Program-made: the position numbers and the translations under genes
Shown here: piece by piece, positions 40,350 to 48,878 of the stretch
Position numbering within the stretch: the stretch's first letter is position 1
Layout: each line of letters opens with the position of its first letter
DNA from: Holophagales bacterium
GTDB taxonomy: Bacteria > Acidobacteriota > Thermoanaerobaculia > Multivoradales > Multivoraceae
Reading direction: 5' to 3'
DNA length: 64,000 nucleotides
Assembly (NCBI GenBank): GCA_009843505.1
Contig: VYDI01000023.1
Coordinates: 35,288 to 99,287, forward strand
Notes under the pieces: model-generated
The model's input: only the letters and a program-made list of their open reading frames with translations
Told to the model about the DNA's origin: nothing
Database searches by the model: none

Positions 40350-43195
40350 GGTCCCTCCACTCCCGGCTGCCGTCCCCTCCTCGCGGGTCCCTTCCCGACC
40401 AGGTCGAGCAGCAGTTCCTGCGCCGGATCGTACCCCGGCGCCACCTCCAGGGCTCGGAGGACCGTGCGTCGGGCCTGCTCGTTCCGACCCGCGTCCCGCT
40501 GCGAGAGCGCCAGCCGGTACAGCGCGTCCGCACGGTCGGGTGGGTCCAGAGCGACCAGAGCCGCCCGCTCGCGCATCGCGACATCGAACCGGCCGCCGGC
40601 GGAGGCGGACTCGGCGAGCCGACGGTGGACGTCGGCGTCGAAGGGCGAAATGTAGAGCGTACGTTCCAGGATGGCGGCTTCGGCCTCGCTCCGACCGGCC
40701 CCCGCCAGGAGATCGGCCAGCGCCAGGTGCTCGTCCCACGCCGTCTCGTTGTGCTGGAGCAGACTCTCCAGCGCCGCGATCGCCTCCTCTTCCCGTTCCA
40801 GCTCCCGGTAGATCTCGGCCAGCAGCGTGTAGGCATTGCCGGGTCCGACGAACTCGGGGAAGAGGTCGCGGCCCCGCAGCAAAGGAGCTTCCGCCTCGGC
40901 GTAGCGCTCCTCGGCGAAGAGGGCATTACCGTAGGTCATCTGAATCCGGAAGTCGTCCGGGTTTTCCGTTGCCGCCTTCTCGAGCGCCGAGAGATCGGGG
41001 GTCTGGCCCGCGAACAGGTTGCGCCTCGGCGCCCTGGACGGTCCGCCCTCGCCCGATCCGTCCTCGTCCTCCGCCGTTTGGCCGCTCGGACCGGGAGCGT
41101 CGCCCAGAGCCGCCATGGCGGTGCCGAAACGCTCGTGCAGATACCCGAAGAAGCGCTCGTCGAAGCTCTCGAGGGACAAGCCCATCGCCTCCTGGAACAC
41201 TTCTTCCGTGTTCTTGCCTTCCCGGTAGCCGGCGAGCATGACGAGGATCGCGTCGAAGCCGTAGTTCTCCTCGATCCAGTCGCAGATCAGCGAGGCCTGG
41301 TAGTAGGAGAGACCGATCTGGTTGGGGAACTTCGGCCGCATGAACCCGTCGTTGAGCTCGGCGATTCCCAGCAGCTCCCCGTCGCGCAACGATGTGATGA
41401 AGGGGATCTGGACGTCGTCGCCCCACCCGGGGCGCGCCCGACGCTCCTCGAACACCGAGAGACCCTCGGTGAACCAGCGAGGGATCTTGGCGTCGGTGAC
41501 AAGGAGGGTGAAGGTGTGGGCAAGCTCGTGCCAGAGCGTGGCGCCCCAGTTGAAGTGTCCGACCTGACGCGCCGAGGGCGAATCGAGAGCCAGCACTGGA
41601 CCGAAGCACACACCGAGGGCGCCGAGTCCGGCGAGCCCGACCGTGCGGACCGAGAAGTCGGCATGAGACGGATAGACCTCGACGCGGACCGGCGTCGGCG
41701 GCTCGAACCGGTAGCGCTCGACCAGCACGGTCCAGGCCTCCTCCGCCAGTTCGACCATGTAGGGCGCCAGCAGTTCGACCTCGCTCTCGTGGATATGGAA
41801 CTCGAAGTGCTCGCTCTCGATCGTCCGGTACTGGACGAACGTGTCGACTAGATCGAGCGTGTTCTTGATCCAGACGTTGTACGGGTCGCCCGCGAAGGCC
41901 CGCTCCAGGTTGGCCTTCCCATCCTCGATCTCCCCGAGGCGAAGCTGGTTGAGGCCGAGCAGCCCGTAGCCGCGCCAGGACTTCGGATCCAGCCGCACCG
42001 CCTCGGCCGCGAAGTCGCGCGCCTGCGGGTAGAGCCGGTTCTCGACACTGGCGTCGCCGAGTTCGTTGAACAGGTCGGCGTAGCGCGGGTTGTCCGCCAG
42101 GATGCCGTCGCGCACGCTCGCAAACTCCTCGTCCCGCCCCTCGAGGAACTCGACCGCCGCCAGCACCGTCCGGGCGGTGAGCGACTCAGGATCGGCCTGG
42201 ATCGCCTTCTCCACCTCTTCGCGGGCCTCTCCGAACCGCTCCGACGCCAGGTGGAGCCGGGCCCTGAACACCCGGGCCGGAGTCAGATTCGGATTCACCT
42301 CCAGGGCCGCGTCGAGAGTCTCCACCGACCGCGGATCGCCGTCGAACGCCATCGTCCGCGCCATCGCCAGCAGAGCTTCGGGGTGCCGCGGGTTCGACCG
42401 CAGCACGTCCGCGATCGAGGTGCGGGCCTGGGAGCTGTCGTACTTTTCGAGGAACAGCTCCCCGAGACGAATCCTTGGCACGGGCCATGAGGGATCGAGG
42501 GCCACGGCCTCGTCGTACGCCCTCAGTGCGTCCTTGAACAGCTCCGGATCGTCGCGCCCCAGCAACTGGCAGGCGTGGGCGACCGCCACGAGTTCTTCGG
42601 CGGTGTCTGCCGCGCCCCGGTTGTAGGCGTCGATCATCGCGTAAAAGCCCGTCGTGGCTCCCCCGATCGCGCCCTCGTCCCAGGCCAGCCGCGCGAGTTC
42701 GAACGAGGCCACCAGGGCGTCGCCGCCCCGAGCAACGCGGGCCGACTCGAATGCCTGCCGAGCCCCAGCGCGGTCACCGGCGAGCAGCGCCACCCGGCCG
42801 CGCAGAACTCCCAGGCCTGTTTCCGCGGCATCGACGCCCTCGAACGCCGCGACGGCTTCGTCGTAACGCCCGGTAGCGATCAGCGCCTCCACCAACAACC
42901 TCAGCGCGCGCGGCTCCGCCGTCTCGCCAGCGTCCGAACGTACCTCCAATCGGGAGATGACGTCCTCGTACCGGCCGGTCCGGAGCATCGACTCGATCTC
43001 GTCGAGCGACGCCGGCTCCTGTGCCCCGGCCGGCCAGGCAAGGGCCATCGCCAGGGCGCCCGCCGCGGCTCTGGCCGCCAGGGTCGCCGCTTTGCGGCGC
43101 CTTGTTCTCCGCGGGTCAGAAGACCCGCGGCCACAAAGCCGGCGGGGGCGCCGGCGCACCCAGTGTGGAGCGCCATGCCGCGCGTGGCGGATCAT
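40346..43195 (-). CDS. Exported TPR protein with HExxH (gluzincin-type) peptidase domain
   Basis: 949 residues. The start ATG at 43195 overlaps the previous stop (ATGA). The n-region is unusually long and basic because about residues 9-37 are encoded by a palindromic repeat; a hydrophobic core (AARAAAGALAMALAWPAGAQ) then gives a signal peptide. TPR-like helical repeats run from about 65 to 440 and again from about 720 to 930. Between them lies a metallopeptidase domain: ATLWHELAHTFTLLVTDAKIPRWFTEGLSVFEE supplies HExxH (near residue 550) and the downstream Glu of the peptidase MA (gluzincin) type. The zinc ligands look intact. It is flanked by the caspase-fold and DUF4159 genes with 4-base overlaps on both sides. 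Confidence 0.87.
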   Translation of the reverse strand: MIRHARHGAPHWVRRRPRRLCGRGSSDPRRTRRRKAATLAARAAAGALAMALAWPAGAQEPASLDEIESMLRTGRYEDVISRLEVRSDAGETAEPRALRLLVEALIATGRYDEAVAAFEGVDAAETGLGVLRGRVALLAGDRAGARQAFESARVARGGDALVASFELARLAWDEGAIGGATTGFYAMIDAYNRGAADTAEELVAVAHACQLLGRDDPELFKDALRAYDEAVALDPSWPVPRIRLGELFLEKYDSSQARTSIADVLRSNPRHPEALLAMARTMAFDGDPRSVETLDAALEVNPNLTPARVFRARLHLASERFGEAREEVEKAIQADPESLTARTVLAAVEFLEGRDEEFASVRDGILADNPRYADLFNELGDASVENRLYPQARDFAAEAVRLDPKSWRGYGLLGLNQLRLGEIEDGKANLERAFAGDPYNVWIKNTLDLVDTFVQYRTIESEHFEFHIHESEVELLAPYMVELAEEAWTVLVERYRFEPPTPVRVEVYPSHADFSVRTVGLAGLGALGVCFGPVLALDSPSARQVGHFNWGATLWHELAHTFTLLVTDAKIPRWFTEGLSVFEERRARPGWGDDVQIPFITSLRDGELLGIAELNDGFMRPKFPNQIGLSYYQASLICDWIEENYGFDAILVMLAGYREGKNTEEVFQEAMGLSLESFDERFFGYLHERFGTAMAALGDAPGPSGQTAEDEDGSGEGGPSRAPRRNLFAGQTPDLSALEKAATENPDDFRIQMTYGNALFAEERYAEAEAPLLRGRDLFPEFVGPGNAYTLLAEIYRELEREEEAIAALESLLQHNETAWDEHLALADLLAGAGRSEAEAAILERTLYISPFDADVHRRLAESASAGGRFDVAMRERAALVALDPPDRADALYRLALSQRDAGRNEQARRTVLRALEVAPGYDPAQELLLDLVGKGPARRGRQPGVEGP
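43082..43167 (-). repeat. Palindromic repeat R7, lying inside the TPR gene's start region
   Basis: On the minus strand this 86-base stretch shares its first 30 bases (29 identical) and its last 19 (18 identical) with R1 at 16205-16277. The middle differs and holds a perfect 9-bp hairpin, CCGCGGGTC/GACCCGCGG with loop AGAA (43109-43130), as in R5 and R6. It is translated in frame as an Arg-rich N-terminal segment of the TPR/peptidase protein. Confidence 0.78.
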
Positions 43196-44211
43196 GGTTC
43201 GGGCTCCTCGTCGCCGGCAGCCATCTCCTCCAGCTCGCGATCGACAAGTGCCAGTTCGACCATGAGTTCCTGGAGTTCACTCAGGTAGACCTCCTCGTCC
43301 AGCGTTTCCCGTTGCAGGCGCAGCTCATCGATTCGCCGTTGAATCCCGGCGCGCCGATCCGCCAGCTCCCGCGCCTCCGCGGTGAGCGTCGAAGGCTGTG
43401 CCTCCTGACCCAGGTACAGAAGACTCGCGAGCCGGCCGTCGGTTGCTTCTGACGCCTCCACGCCGACCGGCTCGGGGCTGCCCATGCCGTCGCCGTCGTC
43501 GTCGAGCAGCGCGTTCTCGGTGCGCAAGAGGCCGTTCTGCCGGTAGTAGCGCTCGATCTCGCGCTGAGCGAAGGCGAATGCCTCGAGCGCGGATGTCCGG
43601 CCGTCCTTGTTCGCGTCTCCGGCGTCGCCGTCAAAGGCCTCCGCCAGGAAGCCACCGAACAGCGACTCGTTGCTCTGGCCTCCCGACTTGGTCGCCGTGA
43701 TGACGACCCGGCCCTCCTTCGACAACGGTCCGATGAAGCCGCCGGACGCGGAACTCGCGTTGATGAACACGACGCGGCGACCGGCAAGCTGTTCCAGCGC
43801 CGCGGCGTACTCGTCGGCGACCAGGTCGCGACCGGGCAGATTGAACCGCGGCGGTCCGGCGGCGCCGCTGCCATGGCCGAAGAGGATGATCCACACGTCG
43901 TCCCCGGCGCTCGACCGCTCCGCTAGCGCCGCGATCTCCGCCAGCACGTTCTCGCCGATCGAGCGCCCGTTGATCCGCTCGGGATCGAAGTCCTCGCGCT
44001 CGCCCAGGTAGACGACGTTCTCGGGCGCCAGCCCGCCGGCGATCGCTGCGTCCACGACCCGCGTTGACCAGAGGTGGAAGCGTCCCGTGTAGGCCTCCTC
44101 GCCGCCGACACCGGCCACGACCAGCAGGTGAGTATCGGCGCAAAGCGGCGCCACCGAGAGCAGGCCCGCCACGGTCAGGCGGAGGGCCCGGGCGGCGCCA
44201 CGGCGCTTCAC
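43192..44211 (-). CDS. Exported caspase/legumain-fold protein with Ser in place of the catalytic Cys
   Basis: 339 residues from a GTG at 44211 that overlaps the previous stop (GTGA). A signal peptide (KRRGAARALRLTVAGLLSVAPLCA) is followed by a clan CD-like fold: THLLVVAGVGGEEAYTGRF, DVWIILFGHGSGAAGPPRFNLPGRDL with the catalytic-type His in FGHGSG, then RRVVFINASSASGGFIGPLS. In active C13/C14 relatives the last motif has Cys before the Ser-Gly (for example NACYSG); here that position is Ser. VVITATKSGGQSNESLF follows. The C-terminal ~70 residues form a predicted coiled coil (ELADRRAGIQRRIDELRLQ...). It may be a pseudo-peptidase or use Ser; either is inference. Confidence 0.82.
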   Translation of the reverse strand: MKRRGAARALRLTVAGLLSVAPLCADTHLLVVAGVGGEEAYTGRFHLWSTRVVDAAIAGGLAPENVVYLGEREDFDPERINGRSIGENVLAEIAALAERSSAGDDVWIILFGHGSGAAGPPRFNLPGRDLVADEYAAALEQLAGRRVVFINASSASGGFIGPLSKEGRVVITATKSGGQSNESLFGGFLAEAFDGDAGDANKDGRTSALEAFAFAQREIERYYRQNGLLRTENALLDDDGDGMGSPEPVGVEASEATDGRLASLLYLGQEAQPSTLTAEARELADRRAGIQRRIDELRLQRETLDEEVYLSELQELMVELALVDRELEEMAAGDEEPEP

Positions 44212-46526
44212 GCCATCCCCAGGCGGCGCCGGACGGCCCACTCACCGCCCAGCAGCGCTACCAGCACAAGGAACAGGATGGGCATGTCCCAGAGGTCCCT
44301 GGCCTCCCGCACCAGAGTTCCCTCGCGGCTCACCGAGAGGTCCTCGACCAGGCGGTCCGCCTGGCCGAGTTCGACCTGGCGTCCGCCTGTCTCGCTCGCG
44401 ATGCGCTTGAGCACGGAATCCCGGCGAGCGGCGCCGAACAGCTCCTCGTTCAACTCGTCCACGGCGAAGCGCGAGGTCGCCACGCCCAGCAACTGGCCTT
44501 CCGTCCTTGCGTCGACCTCGACCCGGTAGAGGCCGGACTCGCTCGCCGTGAACGTGCCGACGAACTCCCCGTCGCGTTCCACCGACCAGTCCAGCGGTAC
44601 CTCGACCTCCTCGCCGGACGGCTGTTCGATCGCCGCCACGACCTGGGCCCGGTTCACTTCCTGGAACGCCTCGTCCCGCACCGTCGCGCGGAGTGTGACG
44701 ATGCTCCCCGGCTCGAAACGGTCCCGGTCCGCCTCTATCTCGATCCGATCGGGAACGTAGGACACCAGCCAACGCAGCATCTGCCGCCAGAGGCGCTCGT
44801 GAGTCTGGTCCTCCAGCGGGATCTCGGCGCTCATCTGCCAGTGCCAGGAGTCGTGAGGCGTGAACGCGATCGCCCGGCCCCGGCCGATCCGGTGATGCGC
44901 CAGGACGATCATCGGATCGCTGACCATCGGACTCTCCGCCTGAAGCAGCGCGGTCCCGCCCGCCTTGAGTTCCGTCGCCCGCTGGTAGGCCGAAAGCGAC
45001 GGGAGCGTCGGCCAGAGCTCGTTCGCCTCCTCCCGGTCGTCGCGCAGCAGCGTTGCCGGGTGGGCCCGCCCCTGCGGCGTCAACTCCAGCCGAAGGTCCG
45101 TCATCAGTTCCGGGCGCCCCTGATCCCCCGGCAGGTCATAGAGCACGACCGGCGACAACTCGGCGAGCGGAGTCCCGGCGAAGCCGCCCTCGGAGAAAGC
45201 CCGCCGGCCCCCCAGGAGCAGCACGCCGCCGCCGCGCTGGGCGGCGAAGTCGACCAGCATCTGCATCTGGTCGTGGGTGAAGAAGCTCGCCTCCATGCTG
45301 CCCAGAATGACGCCGCTGTACTCGAACAGCTCCTCGCGCCGGGTCGGAAACCCCTCGAAGCGCCGCGTGTCCTCGTCGAAGTTCATGCCGTAGAACTTGT
45401 TGGCCGCCTGCCTCGTCATCGACACGACGTGCAGGTTCTCGTCCTGACTGACCGCCCGCCGCAGGAACTTCGACTCGTCGCGCGGCTCGCCCTCGAAGAA
45501 GAAGATCTTCTCCCGTCGCTTCAGCACTTCCACCAGGGCCGTCCGCTCGTTGTTCAGCAGCAGATCCTCGCCCGGTTGGCCGGCGACCTGGAAGCGGAAC
45601 TCTCTGGCCCCCTCGTCGTTCGCCGCGAACATGACGCGGGCGGTGACTGCCGAGCCGCCGCGTGGGAAGGTCACCTGTTCCACGTTGACGATCCGGCCAT
45701 CGTCCTCGACCTCCAGGTCGACGGTGCGACCGCCGAACCCGGTCTGGGACAGCGTGACCTCGACCTCGACCGTGGAACCCTCGAGGACCCGCCTGGGCGC
45801 CACCACCCGGGAGACCTCGATGTCCTTGCGAAGTCGCGGCCGGCCGACGCCGACCGTGTACACGGGAGTGCCGGCGGCCTTCAGGGTGAGCAGGGCGTCA
45901 CCGAGTTCGGCCGGCGCGGAGTCGGCGCCGTCCGAGAACAGAACCAGGCCGGAGAGCGGCAGTCCGGCCAGTTCGTCCTTCGCGGCAACCAGCGCCTCGC
46001 CGATCCGGCTGTCGGCGCGCGCAAAGCGGAGCTGTTCCGTGGACTCGATCCGTTCGGCGCTGCGGCCGAAGGCAAGGAGCCTTACCTGGAAGCGCTCGGC
46101 GAGGCGATCCAGCATCGAGCCGGACTCGATGGACAGGGCCTCCAGCACGGCTCCGGCGCGCGTACCGTCGGCGGCCGACGCTTCATCCGGCATGGCCATG
46201 CTGCGCGAATCGTCGACCACGACGCCGACGAACGTCTCCTGCGGCACCACCGTCGACAGGACCAGGGCCGGTTGCAGCAGGCAGAAGACGATGACCGCGA
46301 TCGCCAGCGACCGGAACACCGGCGGCAGCCAGCGCAGGCGTTCGGCGCCGGCGGTGCGGTCGGACGCACCGCTTCCCATCCGCCGGTAGGTGAAGGCGGC
46401 GATCACCAGCAGCGCGCCGGCGAGAAGCGCCGCGAGCTGCATCCAGCCAGGGCTGACGAAGGTGAACCGGCCCTCCTCGAACAGCGCCGGCCGATACTTG
46501 AACAGGAACTCGAACAGGCCAACCAT
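44208..46526 (-). CDS. VWA and GATase-like membrane protein
   Basis: 772 residues. Two N-terminal membrane helices (about 29-47 and 70-92, SLAIAVIVFCLLQPALVL) precede a VWA domain with the metal site FVGVVVDDSRSMAMPD (DxSxS, near 100) and LSGLVLFSDGADSAPAEL. The middle has a beta-sandwich region (about 240-340), then a GATase-like region with YSGVILGSMEASFFTHDQMQMLVDFAAQRGGGVLLLGGRRAFSEGG (about 395-440). A C-terminal helix, MPILFLVLVALLGGEWAV, ends the protein. The layout matches the BatA-like protein downstream in the same array. Its stop overlaps the start of the caspase-fold gene by four bases. Confidence 0.88.
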   Translation of the reverse strand: MVGLFEFLFKYRPALFEEGRFTFVSPGWMQLAALLAGALLVIAAFTYRRMGSGASDRTAGAERLRWLPPVFRSLAIAVIVFCLLQPALVLSTVVPQETFVGVVVDDSRSMAMPDEASAADGTRAGAVLEALSIESGSMLDRLAERFQVRLLAFGRSAERIESTEQLRFARADSRIGEALVAAKDELAGLPLSGLVLFSDGADSAPAELGDALLTLKAAGTPVYTVGVGRPRLRKDIEVSRVVAPRRVLEGSTVEVEVTLSQTGFGGRTVDLEVEDDGRIVNVEQVTFPRGGSAVTARVMFAANDEGAREFRFQVAGQPGEDLLLNNERTALVEVLKRREKIFFFEGEPRDESKFLRRAVSQDENLHVVSMTRQAANKFYGMNFDEDTRRFEGFPTRREELFEYSGVILGSMEASFFTHDQMQMLVDFAAQRGGGVLLLGGRRAFSEGGFAGTPLAELSPVVLYDLPGDQGRPELMTDLRLELTPQGRAHPATLLRDDREEANELWPTLPSLSAYQRATELKAGGTALLQAESPMVSDPMIVLAHHRIGRGRAIAFTPHDSWHWQMSAEIPLEDQTHERLWRQMLRWLVSYVPDRIEIEADRDRFEPGSIVTLRATVRDEAFQEVNRAQVVAAIEQPSGEEVEVPLDWSVERDGEFVGTFTASESGLYRVEVDARTEGQLLGVATSRFAVDELNEELFGAARRDSVLKRIASETGGRQVELGQADRLVEDLSVSREGTLVREARDLWDMPILFLVLVALLGGEWAVRRRLGMA

Positions 46527-46574
46527 GGAAACGGAAACCGGAAGAACGCTGGGGCCGGGAAACGACGCCGCGCG

Positions 46575-47459
46575 TCAGTGCGACATCGCGTAGACGACGA
46601 AGTTGACTCCCATCTGGTACGCGTAGTGGGAGAACCGCACCGGATACCACTCGTCTTCCGCCCACTCCCAAGCATCGCCGAGGTCCGTGTTCCAGTTGAT
46701 CACGACCATCAGGCGGCCCTGCTCGTCGAAGATGCCGCGAACGTGAGGGGTGAAGCCGTCCTGCTCCCAGGTCGGGCCGCCGTACCGCCCCTGACCCACG
46801 TTCGGCACCTGGAGAATCTCCTCCACGTCATAAAAGCAGTGGAAGATCGGATGGTCGAGGGGAAGCTCGACGATCGGGTACTCCGGCAGCAACAGGGACA
46901 GCTCGCGCTCCAGGTTCGCCCATTCCCAGGAGCCCCAGAAGTCGTCGATGACCCAGAACCCGCCGGCGAGCAGGTACCTGCGCAGCGCCTCGCGCTCCGC
47001 TGGACTGAGCGCCATGTAGCCGACCTCCACCGAGTACAGGAAGGGGAACCGGTAGAGTTCCGGGTCCGTCGCCGGCAAGGCGTGGTCGTAGTCGTAGGCG
47101 TCCAGCTGGTCGAGCAGCCGCTTCAGTCCGATCATGAACTGGCGGTCGGCCTTCGGATAATCGATCGACCAACTGCCGGCGAACCCCCGGTACATGTGGC
47201 CGCTATAGGCCAGACGCGTGAAGTAGAACTCCCGCTGGACTTCGTACGGGTCGACGGGCCGGGACAGGTACCTCTCGAAGGTGCGCATCGCCTGGGGCGG
47301 CAGCGGGCCCCGGTGGCGGCCGCGAAAAGCCCGCCGGTCATCGGAGGCACCGACCTGGGGAGTTGCCGCCGGCGCCGCGCCCCTCCCCACCAGCGCCGCC
47401 GCCCCACCTGCCAGGAGGGCGGCAGCCAGGATCAGGAACGCTGTTCGCCTGCTCGGCAC
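46575..47459 (-). CDS. Exported DUF4159 protein (copy a)
   Basis: 294 residues from a GTG at 47459; the frame is open much further upstream, but those residues are Arg-rich shadow of the neighbouring gene. A signal peptide (PSRRTAFLILAAALLAGGAAALV) is followed by the DUF4159 domain: FYFTRLAYSG, LRRYLLAGGFWVIDDFWGSWEWANLERELS, VRGIFDEQGRLMVVINWNTDLGDAWEWAEDEWYPVRFS and QMGVNFVVYAMSH. It aligns along its length with the copy at 39531-40349 and has an extra segment near residues 90-120. No function is known for the family. Confidence 0.88.
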   Translation of the reverse strand: MPSRRTAFLILAAALLAGGAAALVGRGAAPAATPQVGASDDRRAFRGRHRGPLPPQAMRTFERYLSRPVDPYEVQREFYFTRLAYSGHMYRGFAGSWSIDYPKADRQFMIGLKRLLDQLDAYDYDHALPATDPELYRFPFLYSVEVGYMALSPAEREALRRYLLAGGFWVIDDFWGSWEWANLERELSLLLPEYPIVELPLDHPIFHCFYDVEEILQVPNVGQGRYGGPTWEQDGFTPHVRGIFDEQGRLMVVINWNTDLGDAWEWAEDEWYPVRFSHYAYQMGVNFVVYAMSH

Positions 47460-47530
47460 GGCGGGATCGTACCGCACCGAACGGCCGGACGGTCGGCGAA
47501 CCCGGGGTCTCCGACCGCCGCCGCTCCGCG

Positions 47531-48217
47531 TCAGCGCTCCTGCGATTCCCAGACCTCGGGCAGCACCTCGACGCCGGTCAGGGACTCGACGAGCGTGAAG
47601 ATGAGGTCGTCCTCGTCCGCGCCGAGCTGCGCCGCCAGATTCCGCATCACCTCGTCGATCGACATGACGAGGGCGCTGAAGCGGAACTTCCACCGACCGT
47701 CCTCGTTCACGAAGCGGTACTCCAGTTCGTCCATGCCGCCCGCGAGGGAGGGGTCCTCGAGCGACGCCCGGGTTCGGGCCGCGGCTATCGCTTCGTTTCC
47801 CTCGATCCGGATTGGACCGACCGAGAGCTGCTCGATCGCCGTCGAGTTGATCCAGCCGATCTCCATGGCGCGCACGATCACGTCCGCGAGTTCCATCGCC
47901 GCCAACTCGTCGCCGGAGAACTGGTGACGGAACGCGACGACCAGGAACCGGTCGACGAACGAGCGCTGACGGACCTCCTCCTCGCTTCCTTCGAGCACCA
48001 GCCGCTTGAGCTGCCGGTAGTACACCCCGGTCGCACGATCGACGAGGGAAGCCGCCACCTCGCCGTCGCCGGCCATCAACGCCTGGCGGTACGCCTCGAA
48101 GGTCGCGCGCACAGCCGCCTCGGCGTCGCTCGTCGCGGCGGGTGTCTGCGCGGCAGCCGGCAGGCACAGCAACGCCGGCAGGACGGCCCGGGCGAGCCGC
48201 GGGCCGGCGGCCTTCAA
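47531..48217 (-). CDS. Exported conserved protein of unknown function
   Basis: 228 residues from a TTG at 48217. This start is supported by a 4-base TTGA overlap with the upstream isochorismatase-type gene and by GGGAGG about eight bases before it. A signal peptide (KAAGPRLARAVLPALLCLPAAAQ) is followed by an alpha/beta domain starting DAEAAVRATFEAYRQALMAGDGEVAASLVDRATGVYYRQL, which looks like an NTF2/SnoaL-type fold, and later LEYRFVNEDGRWKFRFSALV. I do not recognise the family. It could be an accessory protein of the VWA/DUF4159 array that follows 71 bases downstream. Confidence 0.72.
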   Translation of the reverse strand: MKAAGPRLARAVLPALLCLPAAAQTPAATSDAEAAVRATFEAYRQALMAGDGEVAASLVDRATGVYYRQLKRLVLEGSEEEVRQRSFVDRFLVVAFRHQFSGDELAAMELADVIVRAMEIGWINSTAIEQLSVGPIRIEGNEAIAAARTRASLEDPSLAGGMDELEYRFVNEDGRWKFRFSALVMSIDEVMRNLAAQLGADEDDLIFTLVESLTGVEVLPEVWESQER

Positions 48218-48867
48218 GCGATCTGTCCCTCCCGCAGCAGGCGGTTCACACCCTTGAACTGCGGGTGATTCTTGTCTCTGGCGAGCTCGAAGGCGACCGA
48301 CTCGTGGTTCGTGATCTGGGCGCCGGCGTTCCCCATCCGCTCGAGCGCGTGGTGCCGGTACTCCTCGCCGCGCGAGCTGACGCAGTCCCAGCAGACGTGG
48401 ACGTCGGTCCCCCGAGCCATCAGGTCGAGCACGGTCTGCACCACGCAGATGTGCGCCTCGATCCCCGCCACGACGATCTGGCGGTCGGACGCCCGCAGTC
48501 CCGGTCTGGCGGCATCCAGCGCCTCCTCGAACGCCGGCACGCCGCAGCAGCCGAACGAGTCCTTCTCCACTCGCCACGTCCGGCTGCCGTCCGGGTCGGT
48601 CTCCAGAATCGCCGCCTCCACTTCCTCGCGGGTCGCACCCAGACCCTGCGGATACTGCTCGGTGACGATCACCGGCAGGTCGAACAACTGAGCCAGCCGC
48701 AGCAGCCTCCCGGTGCCGTCGAGCAGCATCCGGGACCGGTCCATCAGGTCCACAAGCCGACCCTGGAGATCGATGACCAGAACGATGGCACGCTCCCGGT
48801 CGAGAGTGGCAACGGCGGCCGTGTCGCGGGCGGCCGTGTCGCGGGCGGAGGTGGAGGCTGCGGTCAT
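48214..48867 (-). CDS. Isochorismatase-family hydrolase
   Basis: 217 residues. The three catalytic positions of the family are present: Asp in IVLVIDLQGRLVDLM (about 30-44), Lys in RVEKDSFGCCGVPAFEEAL, and Cys in IVVAGIEAHICVVQTVLDLMARG (about 130-152). The cis-peptide region VVAGIEAHICV is typical. The family includes nicotinamidase and isochorismatase; the exact substrate cannot be told. Its stop overlaps the TTG of the next gene (TTGA), and it starts 11 bases after the lipoprotein gene. The N-terminal ~15 residues (TAASTSARDTAARDTAA) contain a short repeat. Confidence 0.9.
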   Translation of the reverse strand: MTAASTSARDTAARDTAAVATLDRERAIVLVIDLQGRLVDLMDRSRMLLDGTGRLLRLAQLFDLPVIVTEQYPQGLGATREEVEAAILETDPDGSRTWRVEKDSFGCCGVPAFEEALDAARPGLRASDRQIVVAGIEAHICVVQTVLDLMARGTDVHVCWDCVSSRGEEYRHHALERMGNAGAQITNHESVAFELARDKNHPQFKGVNRLLREGQIA

Positions 48868-48878
48868 CAGAAGGAACG

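Noticed and set aside
39531..40739. 402-residue version of DUF4159-b starting at 40739
   Set aside because: The upstream 130 residues are out-of-frame TPR gene sequence. The GTG at 40349 gives a signal peptide and a GTGA overlap.
44064..47927. 1287-residue plus-strand open frame
   Set aside because: Antisense to well-recognised VWA, DUF4159 and caspase-fold genes. Its product is His/Arg/Pro-rich without any domain; it is a by-product of GC-rich codon use.
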